From the NCBI GenBank assembly GCA_949825045.1, contig OX463829.1, forward strand, positions 22,228,715-22,292,714: DNA of 64,000 nucleotides. Direction: 5' to 3'. How positions within the stretch are numbered: the stretch's first letter is position 1; every line of letters begins with the position of its first letter. A model generated the notes under the pieces. That model worked only from the letters and a program-made list of their open reading frames with translations. It ran no database searches and was not told where the DNA came from. Source of the DNA: Argyresthia goedartella (lineage: Eukaryota > Arthropoda > Insecta > Lepidoptera > Argyresthiidae). Shown here piece after piece: positions 23,079 through 34,489 of the stretch. Both the position numbers and the translations under genes were made by a program.

Positions 23079-25339
23079 ACTTTTGGAATTTGGAATGTAT
23101 TACCACAGACGACTGAAGTCAGTAGATAAACAAAACCTAATATTTTTTTTGATCTACCCTCGAATTTTACTAATAAGCCTATCGATAGGACAAAATAATC
23201 GATACTATGGGAGTTCCCCCCACCTACCCCCCCTTTTAGGAAACCATTAGTTTTTATGTTATGGAGGTCCAAAGACGAAGAAAATGCCTACATTTTTTTA
23301 TTTCGGGGGAGTTGGAGGAGGAGAGGGTTTGGAGGAGGGGTTGCCAAGAGTAGGGGGTCGCCTCGCTCCGGCACCCGGGTCTGCTATAACGTGTGAACCT
23401 AAGAAACCTATCTTTAGTTTTAAAACAGGAAGTGACCTAAAGCAACCAATTTGGTTCTGATAAACTCCATAAAGTAGTTAGTAAGTAAACAAAGCCAAAG
23501 TCGTCGAGAGAATCACGGATAAAACGAGAGCGCATCAGAACATTCATGAAACTCTGTCATTATGTCAGAAAATAAAAAATGGCTGACACAAATTTCTACC
23601 ACTACAACAAAATCTTGTAATTTGTACTAAAATCATGTACCAATATCCAACGCTGGAGCTTTGTGTTTGACATTTGTCGTTCCGAGATTGGCCAAGTTGT
23701 AAAAATCGCGTAAACATATTTTATAATTAAAGTGCTAAAATGATGTTTTTTAAATCAGAAAATGGTATCAGAGGATAGCTAAGGACCCCCCTAACCATCT
23801 AAGTACTCCAATCTTCAAAGTGTCTTATATAAGACCCAACCCTATGCTTATAATAATGATTTTATGCATTAGTTTCACAAAAATTATCATGATCATCATT
23901 ACATTACATATACCGTAATAATAATAATAATAATATGATAATACACAACATTATTATTCCAGATTTCCAAAACATGAGGTCTTAAGAGAAAACTGGCGGC
24001 AAATTATTGCAAATGAAAGGGGCGATAAATATTTTAAGCCAACAAAGGATTCAAGTGTGGTTTGCTTAGGAAATATGTAGATGTGCGTTTGCATTATATT
24101 TGTAAAAAAGAAAATATTAAGAAAAAAAGCTCTTCTAAACGGCAAGTGCTTAATAAGCTTAATTTGTTTCAAGGTACATAAAATATATATTTTTAAACAA
24201 TTGTAACCTACTTTGTTTAAATTCACCTTTTTTCCATTTACACTCCCAATAAGGGCTTTTCTGTAAGTTGTCTAAAGCGACTTAATTAAAAAAAACCCCG
24301 CAAATTAAATCCGCCAGTTTGATCTCTTACATATTTTATTGGATATTACTTTTTCTGTATGTTGTTTGTGTATGTACAATAAAGAAAATATGAATTTATA
24401 AATAATGAGGTCAGACTCTTACACGAAGGGTTCCTTACTATCGTACAGTGTATTTACAGTTAGAGCTTAGTTCTGTCTCAGGTTATGAGTAATCTTCGAT
24501 TATTGCTAAAAGCATACCTACAAATTATTACGTCCAAAACGTATCTTTAACATTGCCTATTTTCAGACGGCCTGTTTCATTGTGAGCCAGTGGCAATAAA
24601 TTTTATGAGGCACGATGCGCTCGCATTTTGAAATGTCATAAACCGCCAAACACTGGCATTGCAAATACAACTAGTTGCAACGGTATGTCTAACGTCATAG
24701 GGTAGTATTTCAAAAACTTTAAGTATGATCTTAGGTACAATACTTGGTTTAATGTTTGGCTACCACACGCACACACTCGCAATGAGCAAAGGACAGGTTT
24801 TGACGTGATTTTGAACTTGATGCTGTATCTTGGGTATTTATGATCGAAGTTCGTACCCTTTCCTGTAGTGTCTACCGAGATATAGTTGGGGTTCTTGCGC
24901 CGGATCTGGGGTCCGGCGAAAGCATACATGTACGGCGAAAGCATACGATCAAGCCCGAGCGTTGTACGTGTGTGTGCGCGACTGCGTATTACAAAGCTAA
25001 TCATTTCATTGTTCAAAACAACTGAGTTTGCCACCATTTTACATAGTGCAATTTGGACACGTCAACCTCTATGGTACCTCCTATTTGAAATAAGTGCAAT
25101 TTGGACACGTCAACCTCTCTATTTTATTAAAGGCCCTTAACTGCCAATAACCTCCTTAGCTTATCTTTGAAAAAAGATATTATATATATATATATATATA
25201 TATATAAATATTATGATATATAATGGGATTTCATACTTACTTACTGGACACTTTTGCATTTTCCTGGAGACTTCTAAAAATTGTCCAGGATGAGTCACTT
25301 TCGGATATATCTTCACAGATGTTATGGGAACATTTCATA
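23079..25339. other. Intergenic, low-complexity patches
   Basis: C- and G-rich patches at 23215-23240 and 23305-23345, an aat run at 23918-23934, and a (ta)n run at 25175-25206. A 26-base motif agtgcaatttggacacgtca(acctct) is repeated at 25045-25070 and 25093-25118. cggcgaaagcatac occurs twice near 24915-24945. No gene is supported; the open frame at 25037-24636 has no recognisable domain. Confidence 0.5.
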
Positions 25340-26895
25340 TTCTTTTTGAGAAAATAATTATTTTGAGATCCAGAATCTTTTCTCTATAGAACAGAGAGGT
25401 TTCAGAAAAAATAACACGATAAACATGGCCATTTATGACTTTTTTCAAAAATAACTTCAAACATAAACAAGAGAAACCTAATTGCGACCCTGTATAATAT
25501 ATGATAAAGGCATTCGATTTAGTTAATCATGACATTTTACTTCATAAACTATATAACTGCGGAATTAGAGGACAATCAATATAATTCATAGAATCATATT
25601 TAGAAAATAGGAAACAAATCACACAAATAGATAGAATAAATACAAAAACTCTAATGGAACAAAAACATTTATCAAAAGAAACGAAAACTGCGCGAGATGT
25701 AACCTCAAGGAAGCGTAATGGGGCCATTAGTCTTTCTTACTTACATAAATGACCTTCCGAGTGCGGTAGGTAGAACACCCAATGGTAGTGTTTGCTGATG
25801 ATAGAACACCCAATGGTAGTGTTTGCTGATGATAGAACACCCAATGGTAGTGTTTGCTGATGATAGAACACCCAATGGTAGTGTTTGCTGATGATAGAAC
25901 ACCCAATGGTAGTGTTTGCTGATGATAGCACAGTTATTATAGCTTGTAACGATCTAGATGAATTTGAAAACGACTTCGTTTGATCTGACATTGTTGACTG
26001 GTTAAACCATAATAAATTATTAATTAATCTTGACAAAATTAAACTTATGACATTTCAACAACAAATGAAGACCCAGAATATGGAAATCAAATATTTAGGT
26101 AAGGAAATAGAGCAGGCAACTGTTACGAAGTTCTTAGGAATGTATATTGACGAACATAAATGGAATGTCCAAATTGAAAGAATTTGTAATAAACTTTATA
26201 ATTTCGCATATGCCTAATACAATTATTTAAAAAAATATATCGGAAGACTCGGTAACAGTAGCCTATAATGGGTATGTAGATTCTATCTTAAGATTTGGAG
26301 TTATATTTTGGGGAAACGGATCCGGAAAGGAGAAGGTATTGATATCACAAAAAAGTACGTCAGATCAGAGCCATGTGTGGACTTCGTCGCACAGATAGCT
26401 GCAAGCCCCATTTTAAAAGACTACACATTCCGGCATTATATATTTATGAAGTTGTGGTATTTGTAAAAGCGAATCTAGAACTATTTGGCCAATTCACAAG
26501 TAAACGCTACAAAAATAAAATATCCTCTTCACAAGAAAAAATTGCACTATTTCAAAACAGCTTTTTTGGAATGGCATCCACATTGTATAATTAACTGCCC
26601 AATAGTATTCGCGGAATGAAGAGCATAAACCAATTCAAAGCAGAAGTGAGGAAATTACTAACTGATAAGACATACTACAGCACCAAAGAATACTTAAATG
26701 ATAAATTGTGATATCTGCTTATTGGGCTCGCTACCCCATCCAATCATTATTTTGTTATTTATAGATTTAACAGTTATCATTCGATTCTGTGCTTGTAACA
26801 TATAATCGTACTATGAAACATCAATCTCAACCTAGATTAACCCCAACTGATGTAAACCCTATTTCCACAAATAAATTATTTGATTTGATTTGAAT
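25340..26895 (+). mobile_element. LINE fragment, third family, with expanded RT motif
   Basis: Motifs are IEQRGFRKN and MAIYDFF (25380-25440), KAFDLVNHDILLHKLYNCGI (25507), GRTPNG-VFADD (repeated), WLNHNKLLINLDK, TVTKFLGMYIDE, then after gaps KAEVRKLLTDKTYYSTKEYL near the 3' end. The tail is atttgatttgatttga (26879-26894). Many stops show it is old. Between 25770 and 25924 the piece that encodes the catalytic VFADD is present five times in tandem. Confidence 0.84.
25770..25924 (+). repeat. Five 31-bp tandem units over the RT catalytic motif
   Basis: The unit tagaacacccaatggtagtg + tttgctgatga is repeated five times with almost no differences. Each unit contains gtgtttgctgatgat (VFADD). Because 31 is not a multiple of three, each copy shifts frame, so no enzyme could be made across the array. 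The near identity suggests recent replication slippage in dead DNA. Confidence 0.93.
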
Positions 26896-28261
26896 AAATA
26901 AAGACTGATTTTATGACGTTATAACGCATCTTTTTAAATCAAATTTTGTAATGGCACGAAAATGAGGCCGACCTTTGGGATGTGACATGTGACAAAGATC
27001 AAAATCAAAATCTCCACAAACAAGCCGCGTCGTTTTAGGGATATTAGTCGAATCAAAATAAATACTTCTCAAAAACTGAACTTACTAACCTGATTAGCAA
27101 TTTTAATTTTAATTATATGATTTTTTTTAACTGCATGTATAGGTAGGAAAATATGTTAACTTACTAGCACTCAGAATTAATGGAAGACAGGCAGAAATAC
27201 ATCTTTTGTTTATATATAATATAATAGACAAGTTTTATTCGGGACCCAACAGCACCACTTAAACGAAAAGTTTGGTTTACAAAGTAAAAAAGTGATTTTT
27301 TCCAATCATCGTAAATTATCTACTATTATCAATTACTACTATTCGTAAATTATTTTAATAAGGAGTCGCGTTTGTGTTGCCGGCCTGAAATGACGTGTCT
27401 TTAGTGCCCATCCACCCCCGAGAACTCGCAAACGCATTTAAACAAACAATAGTTTAAAAACCCGCCGCGCGCCTTTTGTTCTGTCTCCGGACGCCCGAAA
27501 ACGAGCCTGGATTAGCGGATACCCAGGAAATCTGCGCGATCTGCTCAGGCACCCATCTGTGCATACCTATAAGTCTAGGCCAATACCGCGAGTTTCGGTG
27601 ATTGTGGTGATATCAATGCGGTCAAGTGTAGTGGATATCTGTGGAATCCTTAGAAGTCTAGGCCAGGTGCACGTCTGAGCCACGCAGCGACATGCCGGCA
27701 GCGAGCGACACCTACTGCAACACAGCCGGGGCACCCTCAGCGCTACTGCCTCCACCACCGCCGCCGCTAACACACCAACCTGTTGAGATCAATCCGATTA
27801 GGACATCATTGATAGTGATTACCTACCTCTAACTTTATTTCTCTCAGCACCACTCGCCTGCCTAATAATAGCGGTCACGGCCGCCTCTATTGACTACGCC
27901 ATTCTCACATTTACAGGTATTATAGGCAGGATATAACAATTCCCTACCTACGTAATATCAAATAATCAAAATCAACTATAAAAACATTATTATATACACT
28001 TACCTATATTGTTTTGCCTGAAAATAAATTCGAGAGAATTCTCCTCGGCATCTCTTTTCTCCTCATATTCTCTAACTTATCAATCCTAGAATAATTTTTA
28101 CGTAGCTAACTGCATATATGCTAAGCCCGACAATAAACAGAAACGAAGCACGTGCTTGCCATAAAAAGCCCATCTCACCAAACTCCCAGTAACTAGACAA
28201 AACAAACGACTGCTATTTAGTAACAATTGAGAAAGCTTCGAAGCCACCCGCATGAAGATTT
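26896..28261. other. Intergenic with one GC-rich island
   Basis: Mostly AT-rich. 27400-27830 is GC-rich. It contains agtctaggccaa at 27571 and 27654 and an ATG (27692) opening a 47-codon frame with a poly-proline run (LLPPPPPPLTHQP). It could be a promoter with a first exon, but no donor or homology settles it. Confidence 0.35.
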
Positions 28262-28480
28262 TTATCTATACACGTATCATAAACCCTCTTTACCGAGTCC
28301 AAAAACCACACGTTACGACCAGCAAAATGATAAACTACTTGGTAAAAACTCATTTCTTACCTGAATATTGAACATTATGACCATAATGTGTAAATTTTCT
28401 ACATATTGACATTCAAATTTCGAACGACGACGCCCGCCTGCGTGCCGCCCCTACTTTTTGGTTGTTCTGAAGTTGGTACT
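28262..28480 (-). repeat. Dispersed foldback repeat, copy C (partial)
   Basis: Minus-strand copy holding only the right-hand part of the family, from the gtgtagataaa arm through the aatttcgaacgacgacgccc segment. Confidence 0.72.
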
Positions 28481-28524
28481 ACAGAACAACAACCCAGTAA
28501 TACTGGAACAGGTACAGATGAACG

Positions 28525-28719
28525 TGCCAGATAATTAATGTGTGTAAGATACGCCGTCTGCAGCTGCTGGATGTGCCGCGCGCGCGCACCTGCTTGCTGC
28601 AGCGGGCGCCGCTTACTCGGGCGTTGCGCGTGTTGAATATGGTAGCTGGCGAAATCGATATTTTCAACTGCTCATCTAATGAGCTCCAGAAGGCAACATT
28701 ATATATTCTAAAAAGTTAA
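28525..28719 (+). pseudogene. Orphan exon-like ORF between two foldback repeats
   Basis: The GC-rich open frame (stop at 28717) reads KIRRLQLLDVPRARTCLLQR then APLTRALRVLNMVAGEIDIF. It is flanked by AT-rich repeat on both sides, which suggests a stray piece of a real coding exon. There is no upstream ATG in frame and no good acceptor. The pattern LQ-LLD-R-PL-R-L is faintly like the last helices of the Lon protease N-domain, but I do not claim that identity. Confidence 0.3.
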
Positions 28720-28857
28720 GAATTAATATGTTTGTGATTATTATTATTTTTTGTTGTATTTGTTTAGTTGCTTCCCTGTCGCAAATAAGTTAAAATATAC
28801 TTACCGCATAAGGTTTAGCCTGTAATGGTAGGTGTTTATGATAAATAAATAAATAAA

Positions 28858-29402
28858 TAATGTACCAAAATTTGTTAAATTATGACATTCAAATTTCGAA
28901 CGCCGATGCCCGCCTGCGTGGAGCCCCTAGTATGTCTGTGAAGTTGGTACTACAGAACAAGCTAAACAACTGCAGAGCAAAGTCACAATGCCGGTCGAAG
29001 ATGCGGTTCCTGAACACATCAAAGAGAGCTTATGATATGTGTCTAGATAAACTAGTGTATGTAACTGTACAATCGAACCAACTGAATCATGACCCACTTG
29101 CCTGATAATTCGTTTGAAACTTTCAAACTTGTAAGATCTATCAAAATGTCAGTGTCTAATCAAATGATAACAAGTTCGTTACCAAGGAAATAAACCTTCA
29201 AGCGAATTTCGACCTACTTGCATTTAAGGGGTTTAGCAAAATAAGCTTATGGTGGGTCATGATTCAGATGGTTCGATTGTACATAATTTAGCCATTAAAA
29301 CTCTCGAGTGATATTATTATGAAACTTGCCTTCGGCTCGTTTCATAAACCCACTCTCGAGTATTAATGCCCTCCATTATTTAGCAGTCACATAAACTACT
29401 AT
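28858..29402 (-). repeat. Dispersed foldback repeat, copy D (with insertion)
   Basis: Minus-strand copy with the left-hand part of the family. It is interrupted by a 210-bp MITE at 29070-29279. Preceded by an (aaat)n run at 28842-28858. Confidence 0.78.
29070..29279. mobile_element. MITE with TA target duplication
   Basis: Terminal repeats start caatcgaacc (29070) and end ggttcgattg (29279) and pair over 27 bases with one mismatch (to tgaccca/tgggtca). It is flanked by TA at 29068-29069 and 29280-29281. The sister copies of the host repeat read ...actgtacataa... without the insert, giving the empty site. A TA duplication points to the Tc1/mariner group or a similar TA-targeting transposase. 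Confidence 0.88.
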
Positions 29403-29627
29403 TGTACAATCATCTAGATATGTTTTATATTATAACAGTACAGGTATTGATTATATAAATCCTAGATAAAAAAAAGCTTTACTATTCTCATCTTTAATTT
29501 TATAACCTGCGTTATATTTAGACGAAAAGTGCAAAAACAGATTGAATCTAAACAAAAAAAATATTATAGCACAATAAATATTAACTGTTTATTTTGAGCC
29601 TAAAACTTAAGTCCCTACCTACATATT

Positions 29628-29826
29628 TTAGGGCAGGTTCAACTTCAAGGGTGACATCGATATGGTTTTAGCGCGCGGCATTGAGTTTGAGCGGGGTGAA
29701 AGCGGTGACTTTGGTGACCTGGTTTTTGGATAAGGTCGTAGGCGTAATTCCTCGGCACTTCTAAACGTAGTCTTAACCACTCTCCTTCTGTACAGTGACG
29801 CTACTGATAGATCTTGAAGAAGGCAA
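29628..29826 (-). CDS. Unrecognised 431-aa protein, last exon
   Basis: The acceptor ttcttttcag precedes 29826. The first base completes the AG left by the exon at 33976 (AGT, Ser), then CLLQDLSVASLYRRRVVKTT and a basic Ser-Pro tail (KTRSPKSPLSPRSNSMP) to the stop at 29628. An aataaa lies about 35 bases downstream. SPxx repeats could be kinase sites (inference). The intron to exon 3 is 4.1 kb and hosts the intact maT element. Confidence 0.62.
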
Positions 29827-29830
29827 CTGA

Positions 29831-30935
29831 AAAGAAATTTAAAATTGGAGTAAGCCTTGAATACGAATGGTGTCCTTTGTGTTAGTAGGTAACACATGCC
29901 ATAGACAACATGAAATGTTAAGTTTATGTTTCAGCGGCACTGAATGAGTTAAACTGTACTGAGGCAATGTTAATGAGTCAAAATTGTAATTTTTATTTAC
30001 TTCGAGAGTTCACAAAGTTGCTGCTGGGGCGTCGACGACGCGACAGGCTTGCTGCGACCGAGTTTAGCTCGCGTACTTTTCAATATCTGCTGCGTTACTG
30101 GAGGTGGGGGCGGCGCGCTCACTCGGGGGTTATCCTGAAAGTGCAACGTGTATAGTGTGAAAAAGGACTGGTATGTACGCCTTTTTGATATTTAAACCAA
30201 CAAGATAGTCTATTACTAGAAGTGGTGGAAGTGAAGGCAACTGGATGATGACGTCATCAGAGTTAGGCGAGAAGAGGATGATTGAAATACAGGTATTGTT
30301 TTGAAAATTACTATAGTTTACGTATCGCTTTTGACTAAAAAACAATATTATTTTAACCACGCATAATTTTGAGTGACTTGTGTTCAATTTATCCTGAAAT
30401 GACCGCAACGTGCGGCACCGCCCGGCCAGTATAAATAAACACCCCTGAGTTATACAACATGATAACTATTATAATGTGTCCCAAAAGTAACTTTAGGATT
30501 GTAGAAGAGATTGTATATGATTTCGTACAGGTAACCACTTTTGGGGGACTCCAATGCTATACAAGATTGGTAAGAATCCCATACATTTTGCCAGTTTAGT
30601 TTTTTATAGAAATAGAAAAATTAAAACCCAAATCATTTATTGCAAGTAGGCAAAATAATGCACTTTTACAAGTCAAACACTTAAGTCTCATATACACGGA
30701 AAAAAAATAAAAAATATTATCAACTAAACTAATGCTTACATAACTGATTATGGTTTGAGTTTGAAAAAGGAAATTTCCCCTTCAATTGGTGATTCATGGA
30801 AAAAAACTCCAACTCTACCAGTGCTTCGGAAATACGCCCGTCAGAGAAATTCGCCGGCGAGTGATAGACTTGATCCATCGCCCCATAGAGAAAGTAATCA
30901 CTACGTTTTACATCGCCCCTCGTCGAATTTCTATG
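29831..30935. other. Intron of the 431-aa gene, left part
   Basis: No repeat or exon that I can support. 30030-30130 is GC-richer, without a motif. Confidence 0.4.
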
Positions 30936-31230
30936 CGCTGAGATGACATGGACCATGCAGTTTTGTCATCTAAGTATTTCTTAATACTATAATAAGACTT
31001 TCTTATCAGCTCATTTTTAACATAGTTTTTGAACCTCTTTTCAGGAAAGATCAATGACTCCTGTGGTATTTTATTGTAGAAGCGAATACAGTGCCCCATG
31101 AATGATGTGCCTACTTTACTTAGTCTAAATAATGGTAGTGCTAACCTATTTCTATTTCTAGTGTTAATTGTATGGCTATCACCTACAATTTTAAATAAAC
31201 CTATGTTTTTTCTTAAATGCATGATATTCT
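30936..31230 (-). mobile_element. LINE 3' fragment
   Basis: Minus-strand frame MHLRKNIGLFKIVGDSHTIN, RNRLALPLFRLSKVGTSF and CIRFYNKIPQESLIFPEKRF then YYSIKKYLDDKTAW is the usual C-terminus of a Jockey/CR1-like ORF2. 5'-truncated. Confidence 0.78.
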
Positions 31231-31450
31231 CGTTGATATTCTAATTGATATATCGCCCTGATCGCCCTTTTTTGTAAGACAAATATCGTATTTATATGTG
31301 CTGCTCTCACTACACAGAGCCGCCGCAAGAAAAGACATTTTAGTGAGCATGACCATAAACTCTGGTTTCTTGGTAATATACTTGTATTCTACGTTAAAAC
31401 GAATAAATTGTTGGGTCATCCTACATAGCACTTTTGTACACTTAATTATA

Positions 31451-32759
31451 CATAGTCAGGTCATAAGTTCTGTCACACAATAAAAACTTTTGAATTTAGA
31501 ACGCTGGCCACAAAAAAGTTTATTGAATTCGAATTTCGAATTTTTCATGAACATAAAAATGTGTACTTTTTAGAATTTTCCTCATTTTTAAATATGGAGT
31601 GGACACTTAAAGAAGACCGTGTCGCAGTTATTGCGTCGCATCGTTGCGGTTACGCGCCAATTCAGATTTTCGACTTACTGAAAAATTTAAATATCACCAA
31701 AAGATTCGTTTATCGTACCATAAAACAATACAATGAAGACTCTAGTGTAGATGACAGGTCAAGAAGTGGTCGCCCTCGCTCTGTTAGGACTCAAGCAGTG
31801 ATAAAAGCTGTGAAGGCGCGAATTCAAAGAAATCCCATACGTAAGCAGAAACTGTTGGCCCTTCAGATGGGGTTAAGCAGGACCACGGTGAAAAGGGTGT
31901 TAAATGAAGACTTAGGGCTTAGGGCATATCGAAGAAAAACAGGAAATCGTTTGGACGCTCGTTTAATGGACCTGAGACTGAAGAGATGCCGCGCTTTGTT
32001 GAAGCGGTACGCGGGAAAAAAGCATCGGGAAATTCTTTTTTCGGATGAAAAAATTTTCACCGTGGAAGAGAGCTACAACAAACAAAATGATAAGGTGTAC
32101 GCACACAGCAGTGAAGAAGCGAGCAACCGTATTCCGCGTGTCCAACGAGGTCATTTTCCATCCTCGCTCATGGTTTGGTTGGGAGTCTCTTATTGGGGCT
32201 TAACTGAGGTACATTTTTGTGAGAAAGGCGTAAAAACGAATGCAGTTGTGTATCAAAATACAGTCCTCAAGAACCTTGTGGAACCTGTTTCTCATACCAT
32301 GTTTAATAACAGGCACTGGGTATTCCAAAAAGATTCTGCGCCAGCTCATAGAGCGAAAAGCATACAAGACTGGCCGGCGGCGCGTGAAATCGACTTCATC
32401 CGGCACGAAGACTGGCCCTCCTCCAGTCCAGATTTGAGTCCGTTAGATTACAAGATATGGCAACACTTGGAGGAAAAGGCCTGCTCAAAGCCTCATCCTG
32501 ATTTGGAGTCACTCAAGGCATCCTTGATTAAGGTAGCCGCCGATATTGACATGGACCTCGTTCGTGCTGCGATAGACGACTGGCCGCGCAGAATAAAGGC
32601 CTGTATTCAAAATCGCGGGGGTCATTTTGAATAAACTTTACTACCATACGAATCTATGTTTTATTAAGTACATTTTGCTATATAAATGTTTACATAAATA
32701 ATAAACATGTCTAAATTATTTCATATTGCACATGTGACAGAACTTATGACCTGACTATG
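31451..32759 (+). mobile_element. Intact DD37D (maT-like) Tc1/mariner element
   Basis: Perfect 27-base terminal inverted repeats (31451-31477 and 32733-32759, starting catagtcaggtcataagttc) flanked by TA at 31449-31450 and 32760-32761. One uninterrupted transposase ORF lies between them. All parts needed in cis and in trans are present, so this copy looks recent and possibly still competent. It sits in the last intron of the 431-aa gene, in the opposite orientation to that gene. Confidence 0.95.
31594..32634 (+). CDS. DD37D transposase, full length
   Basis: The start is the ATG at 31594 (MEWTLKEDRVAVIA); the frame is open further up only from a GTG. The product is 346 aa. The N-terminal half has two helix-turn-helix-like regions (about 1-50 and 75-115) joined by a GRPRS motif (59-63). 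Catalytic residues are Asp151 (ILFSDEKIF), Asp247 (VFQKDSAPAH) and Asp285 (SPDLSPLDY). The last two are 37 residues apart, which defines the DD37D group (maT family, known in moths). No stops or frameshifts. The enzyme cuts and pastes the element at TA sites. Confidence 0.95.
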   Translation: MEWTLKEDRVAVIASHRCGYAPIQIFDLLKNLNITKRFVYRTIKQYNEDSSVDDRSRSGRPRSVRTQAVIKAVKARIQRNPIRKQKLLALQMGLSRTTVKRVLNEDLGLRAYRRKTGNRLDARLMDLRLKRCRALLKRYAGKKHREILFSDEKIFTVEESYNKQNDKVYAHSSEEASNRIPRVQRGHFPSSLMVWLGVSYWGLTEVHFCEKGVKTNAVVYQNTVLKNLVEPVSHTMFNNRHWVFQKDSAPAHRAKSIQDWPAAREIDFIRHEDWPSSSPDLSPLDYKIWQHLEEKACSKPHPDLESLKASLIKVAADIDMDLVRAAIDDWPRRIKACIQNRGGHFE

Positions 32760-32924
32760 TATTACCAGACTATTAATCTCTTGAATACCACCGGCGTTAG
32801 CTAACGCCACTTTTCCGTTATAGGTTTTAAATTTTATTACCATGGCATAAGGTTCAAAATACGGACCCGTCCCAACTACCCTCGGTTTTAGAGAGGTTAA
32901 ATTACATTATTGCATTTGTAAAAG

Positions 32925-33125
32925 TTAGGTTAATTATTATTATCATTATCATGGAGCTTGGGGCATTGAGGCCATGCTTTTTTGTCTTTAACATAGTCAT
33001 TAATAGTGTCTTTCTTAATGAGATTAGCCTTAATAAAAGTTTTAAACCTGTGCATGGGCAATTGATCAATTCCCTCTGGTAACTTATTATAAAAGCGTAT
33101 ACAGTATAAGACACTGGATGCATGA
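32925..33125 (-). mobile_element. LINE 3' end, very short
   Basis: Minus strand CIRFYNKLPEGIDQLPMHRF, KTFIKANLIKKDTINDYVKD, ending with an att-rich tail (plus 32933-32952). A strongly truncated copy of another LINE family. Confidence 0.7.
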
Positions 33126-33379
33126 ATGGAGCATGTTTTTATGGGGATGCCCTCACCTTGGCCTTCCTAAGCTTGACGTTGGCTATATCCTGCGGCGTGA
33201 TCATTATTCGCGGTTCCGTGACCCTTGTCGGCGCAGACCCACAGCGGGGGATGGTGTTAGCGCGTGTAAGCAGGCGGGGCGCGGGGGGCATCGGGGGCGG
33301 TGGCGGCGGCGGCGGCGGGGGAGGGGGAGGCGGGCATTCAGGCGGCTTAAGTTGGGGCTCTGTGCTTCGGCTGCTGTAA
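33122..33379 (+). other. Possible orphan exon plus G-rich tract
   Basis: 33128-33264 reads ALTLAFLSLTLAISCGVIII then RGSVTLVGADPQRGMVLAR, followed by gtaagc, a plausible donor. A hydrophobic helix is evident. 33272-33345 is a run of G tracts that encode only glycine and may form a G-quadruplex. No family recognised and no acceptor that I trust. Confidence 0.3.
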
Positions 33380-33559
33380 AGGAATTATTTAAGAAAGGTA
33401 ATTTCTAAGGATTAGCAGCTCTAAAAGTTTTAGAAGTATCTCCACAGACACAAGGGGGCCTAGTGTGGTGCCAGTATGTGCCTATATGTAAAGGTTTTCA
33501 GGGTTCATTTCATTCATTCAGGTTAGAATTTAGGAAAGTGACCTGGCAGGGCCGCGTCT

Positions 33560-33617
33560 TCTGAAAAGCCTGTGGGGTACAACGGTGGGCCGCTGTGTGC
33601 CCCACGGGCTTTTCAGA
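33560..33617. repeat. Hairpin, 18-bp arms
   Basis: tctgaaaagcctgtgggg (33560-33577) pairs with 33600-33617 at 17 of 18 bases. A weaker copy of the gcttttcag phrase follows near 33640 and 33690. 33805-33835 (ttagagataagctcgccttt) resembles an RTE-type LINE 3' end. Confidence 0.7.
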
Positions 33618-33975
33618 ATTTCGAATCGCTCGAAAAGCCAGAGCGCTACAGCGCGACGCTGCGTTGTATCACAAGGGGTTTTTCAGCGCTCACAATGACA
33701 ATTCATCGTCCGAATACAGCGTCTGCGGCGTTGTGTCCCTCTGGCCTTTCGTGAGTTAGCTTCTAGTTAAAAAATCCGAGCACTACAACGCTACAACGCG
33801 CCTATATTTAGAGATAAGCTCGCCTTTGTACATGGTTTTTTATGACACGTTATCTGTATGACTGTTTTGTGTAGTACTATAAATAAATTACGAAATGACG
33901 AATAACAGGATAAGGAAGACGAATAAATGAAACTTTTTAGGCTTCAGTATATTTGGGTAAGCCTTTTAAACTTAC

Positions 33976-34258
33976 CTGAGCTTGCACTCTAGTTCCTCCA
34001 TCTTGCACATCATCAACTTCATCGTCTTCTCTGTTTCTTGTTGAATCGTCGCTTGTCTGGTCTCCATTTCTTTAAGCCTCTTTTCTACAGATTCCAGGTG
34101 TAGCTTCACTTCCTTGTTGATATTTTCCTTCAGCTCATCATTCTCATGCATAACCCTTTCCACACATTCCAGGGCTAGTTTATAACTATTATCCTCTTGC
34201 AACTGGTTTGGTTTCTCCTTTGTCGTTGTTGTACCTTCGCATACGACATCAGTAAAAC
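33976..34258 (-). CDS. Unrecognised 431-aa protein, exon 3 (coiled coil)
   Basis: The acceptor ccctaacag follows a pyrimidine-rich tract. The frame starts GFTDVVCEGTTTTKEK and then a long heptad-like helix (LALECVERVMHENDELKENI, LESVEKRLKEMETRQATI, MKLMMCKMEELECKL). It ends CTC AG with a strong gtaagt donor (33975). The coiled coil suggests dimerisation. The donor shows that the gene continues leftward. Confidence 0.7.
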
Positions 34259-34489
34259 CTGTTAGGGAACGGATTCCCTAAAAAAAGAAAGGTAAATTAA
34301 AAGATGTCACCTCGAGTCTCCATTAACTAAGTATCAATATCTGTAAGATCGACTGTAAAGTAACCATAATTCAAATAATGTTTGCCTTCATTCCGATCCA
34401 GGAGCAGATTGAAGCCACAACCCTCCATGACTTAGATCTCGCAACACGACGGGAACTACGTTCTTTCCTTGGGGTAGAATCCACACCAC

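Noticed and set aside
24636..25037. 133-aa minus-strand ORF
   Set aside because: No recognisable domain, its N-terminal region is low quality, and it overlaps short direct repeats.
31561..31593. An earlier start of the maT transposase
   Set aside because: The frame is open from 31561 but begins with GTG. The ATG at 31594 gives the usual length for the family.
33272..33345. Glycine-rich protein domain
   Set aside because: The run is pure G-tract repeat and follows a likely donor site. It is better described as a G-rich tract.
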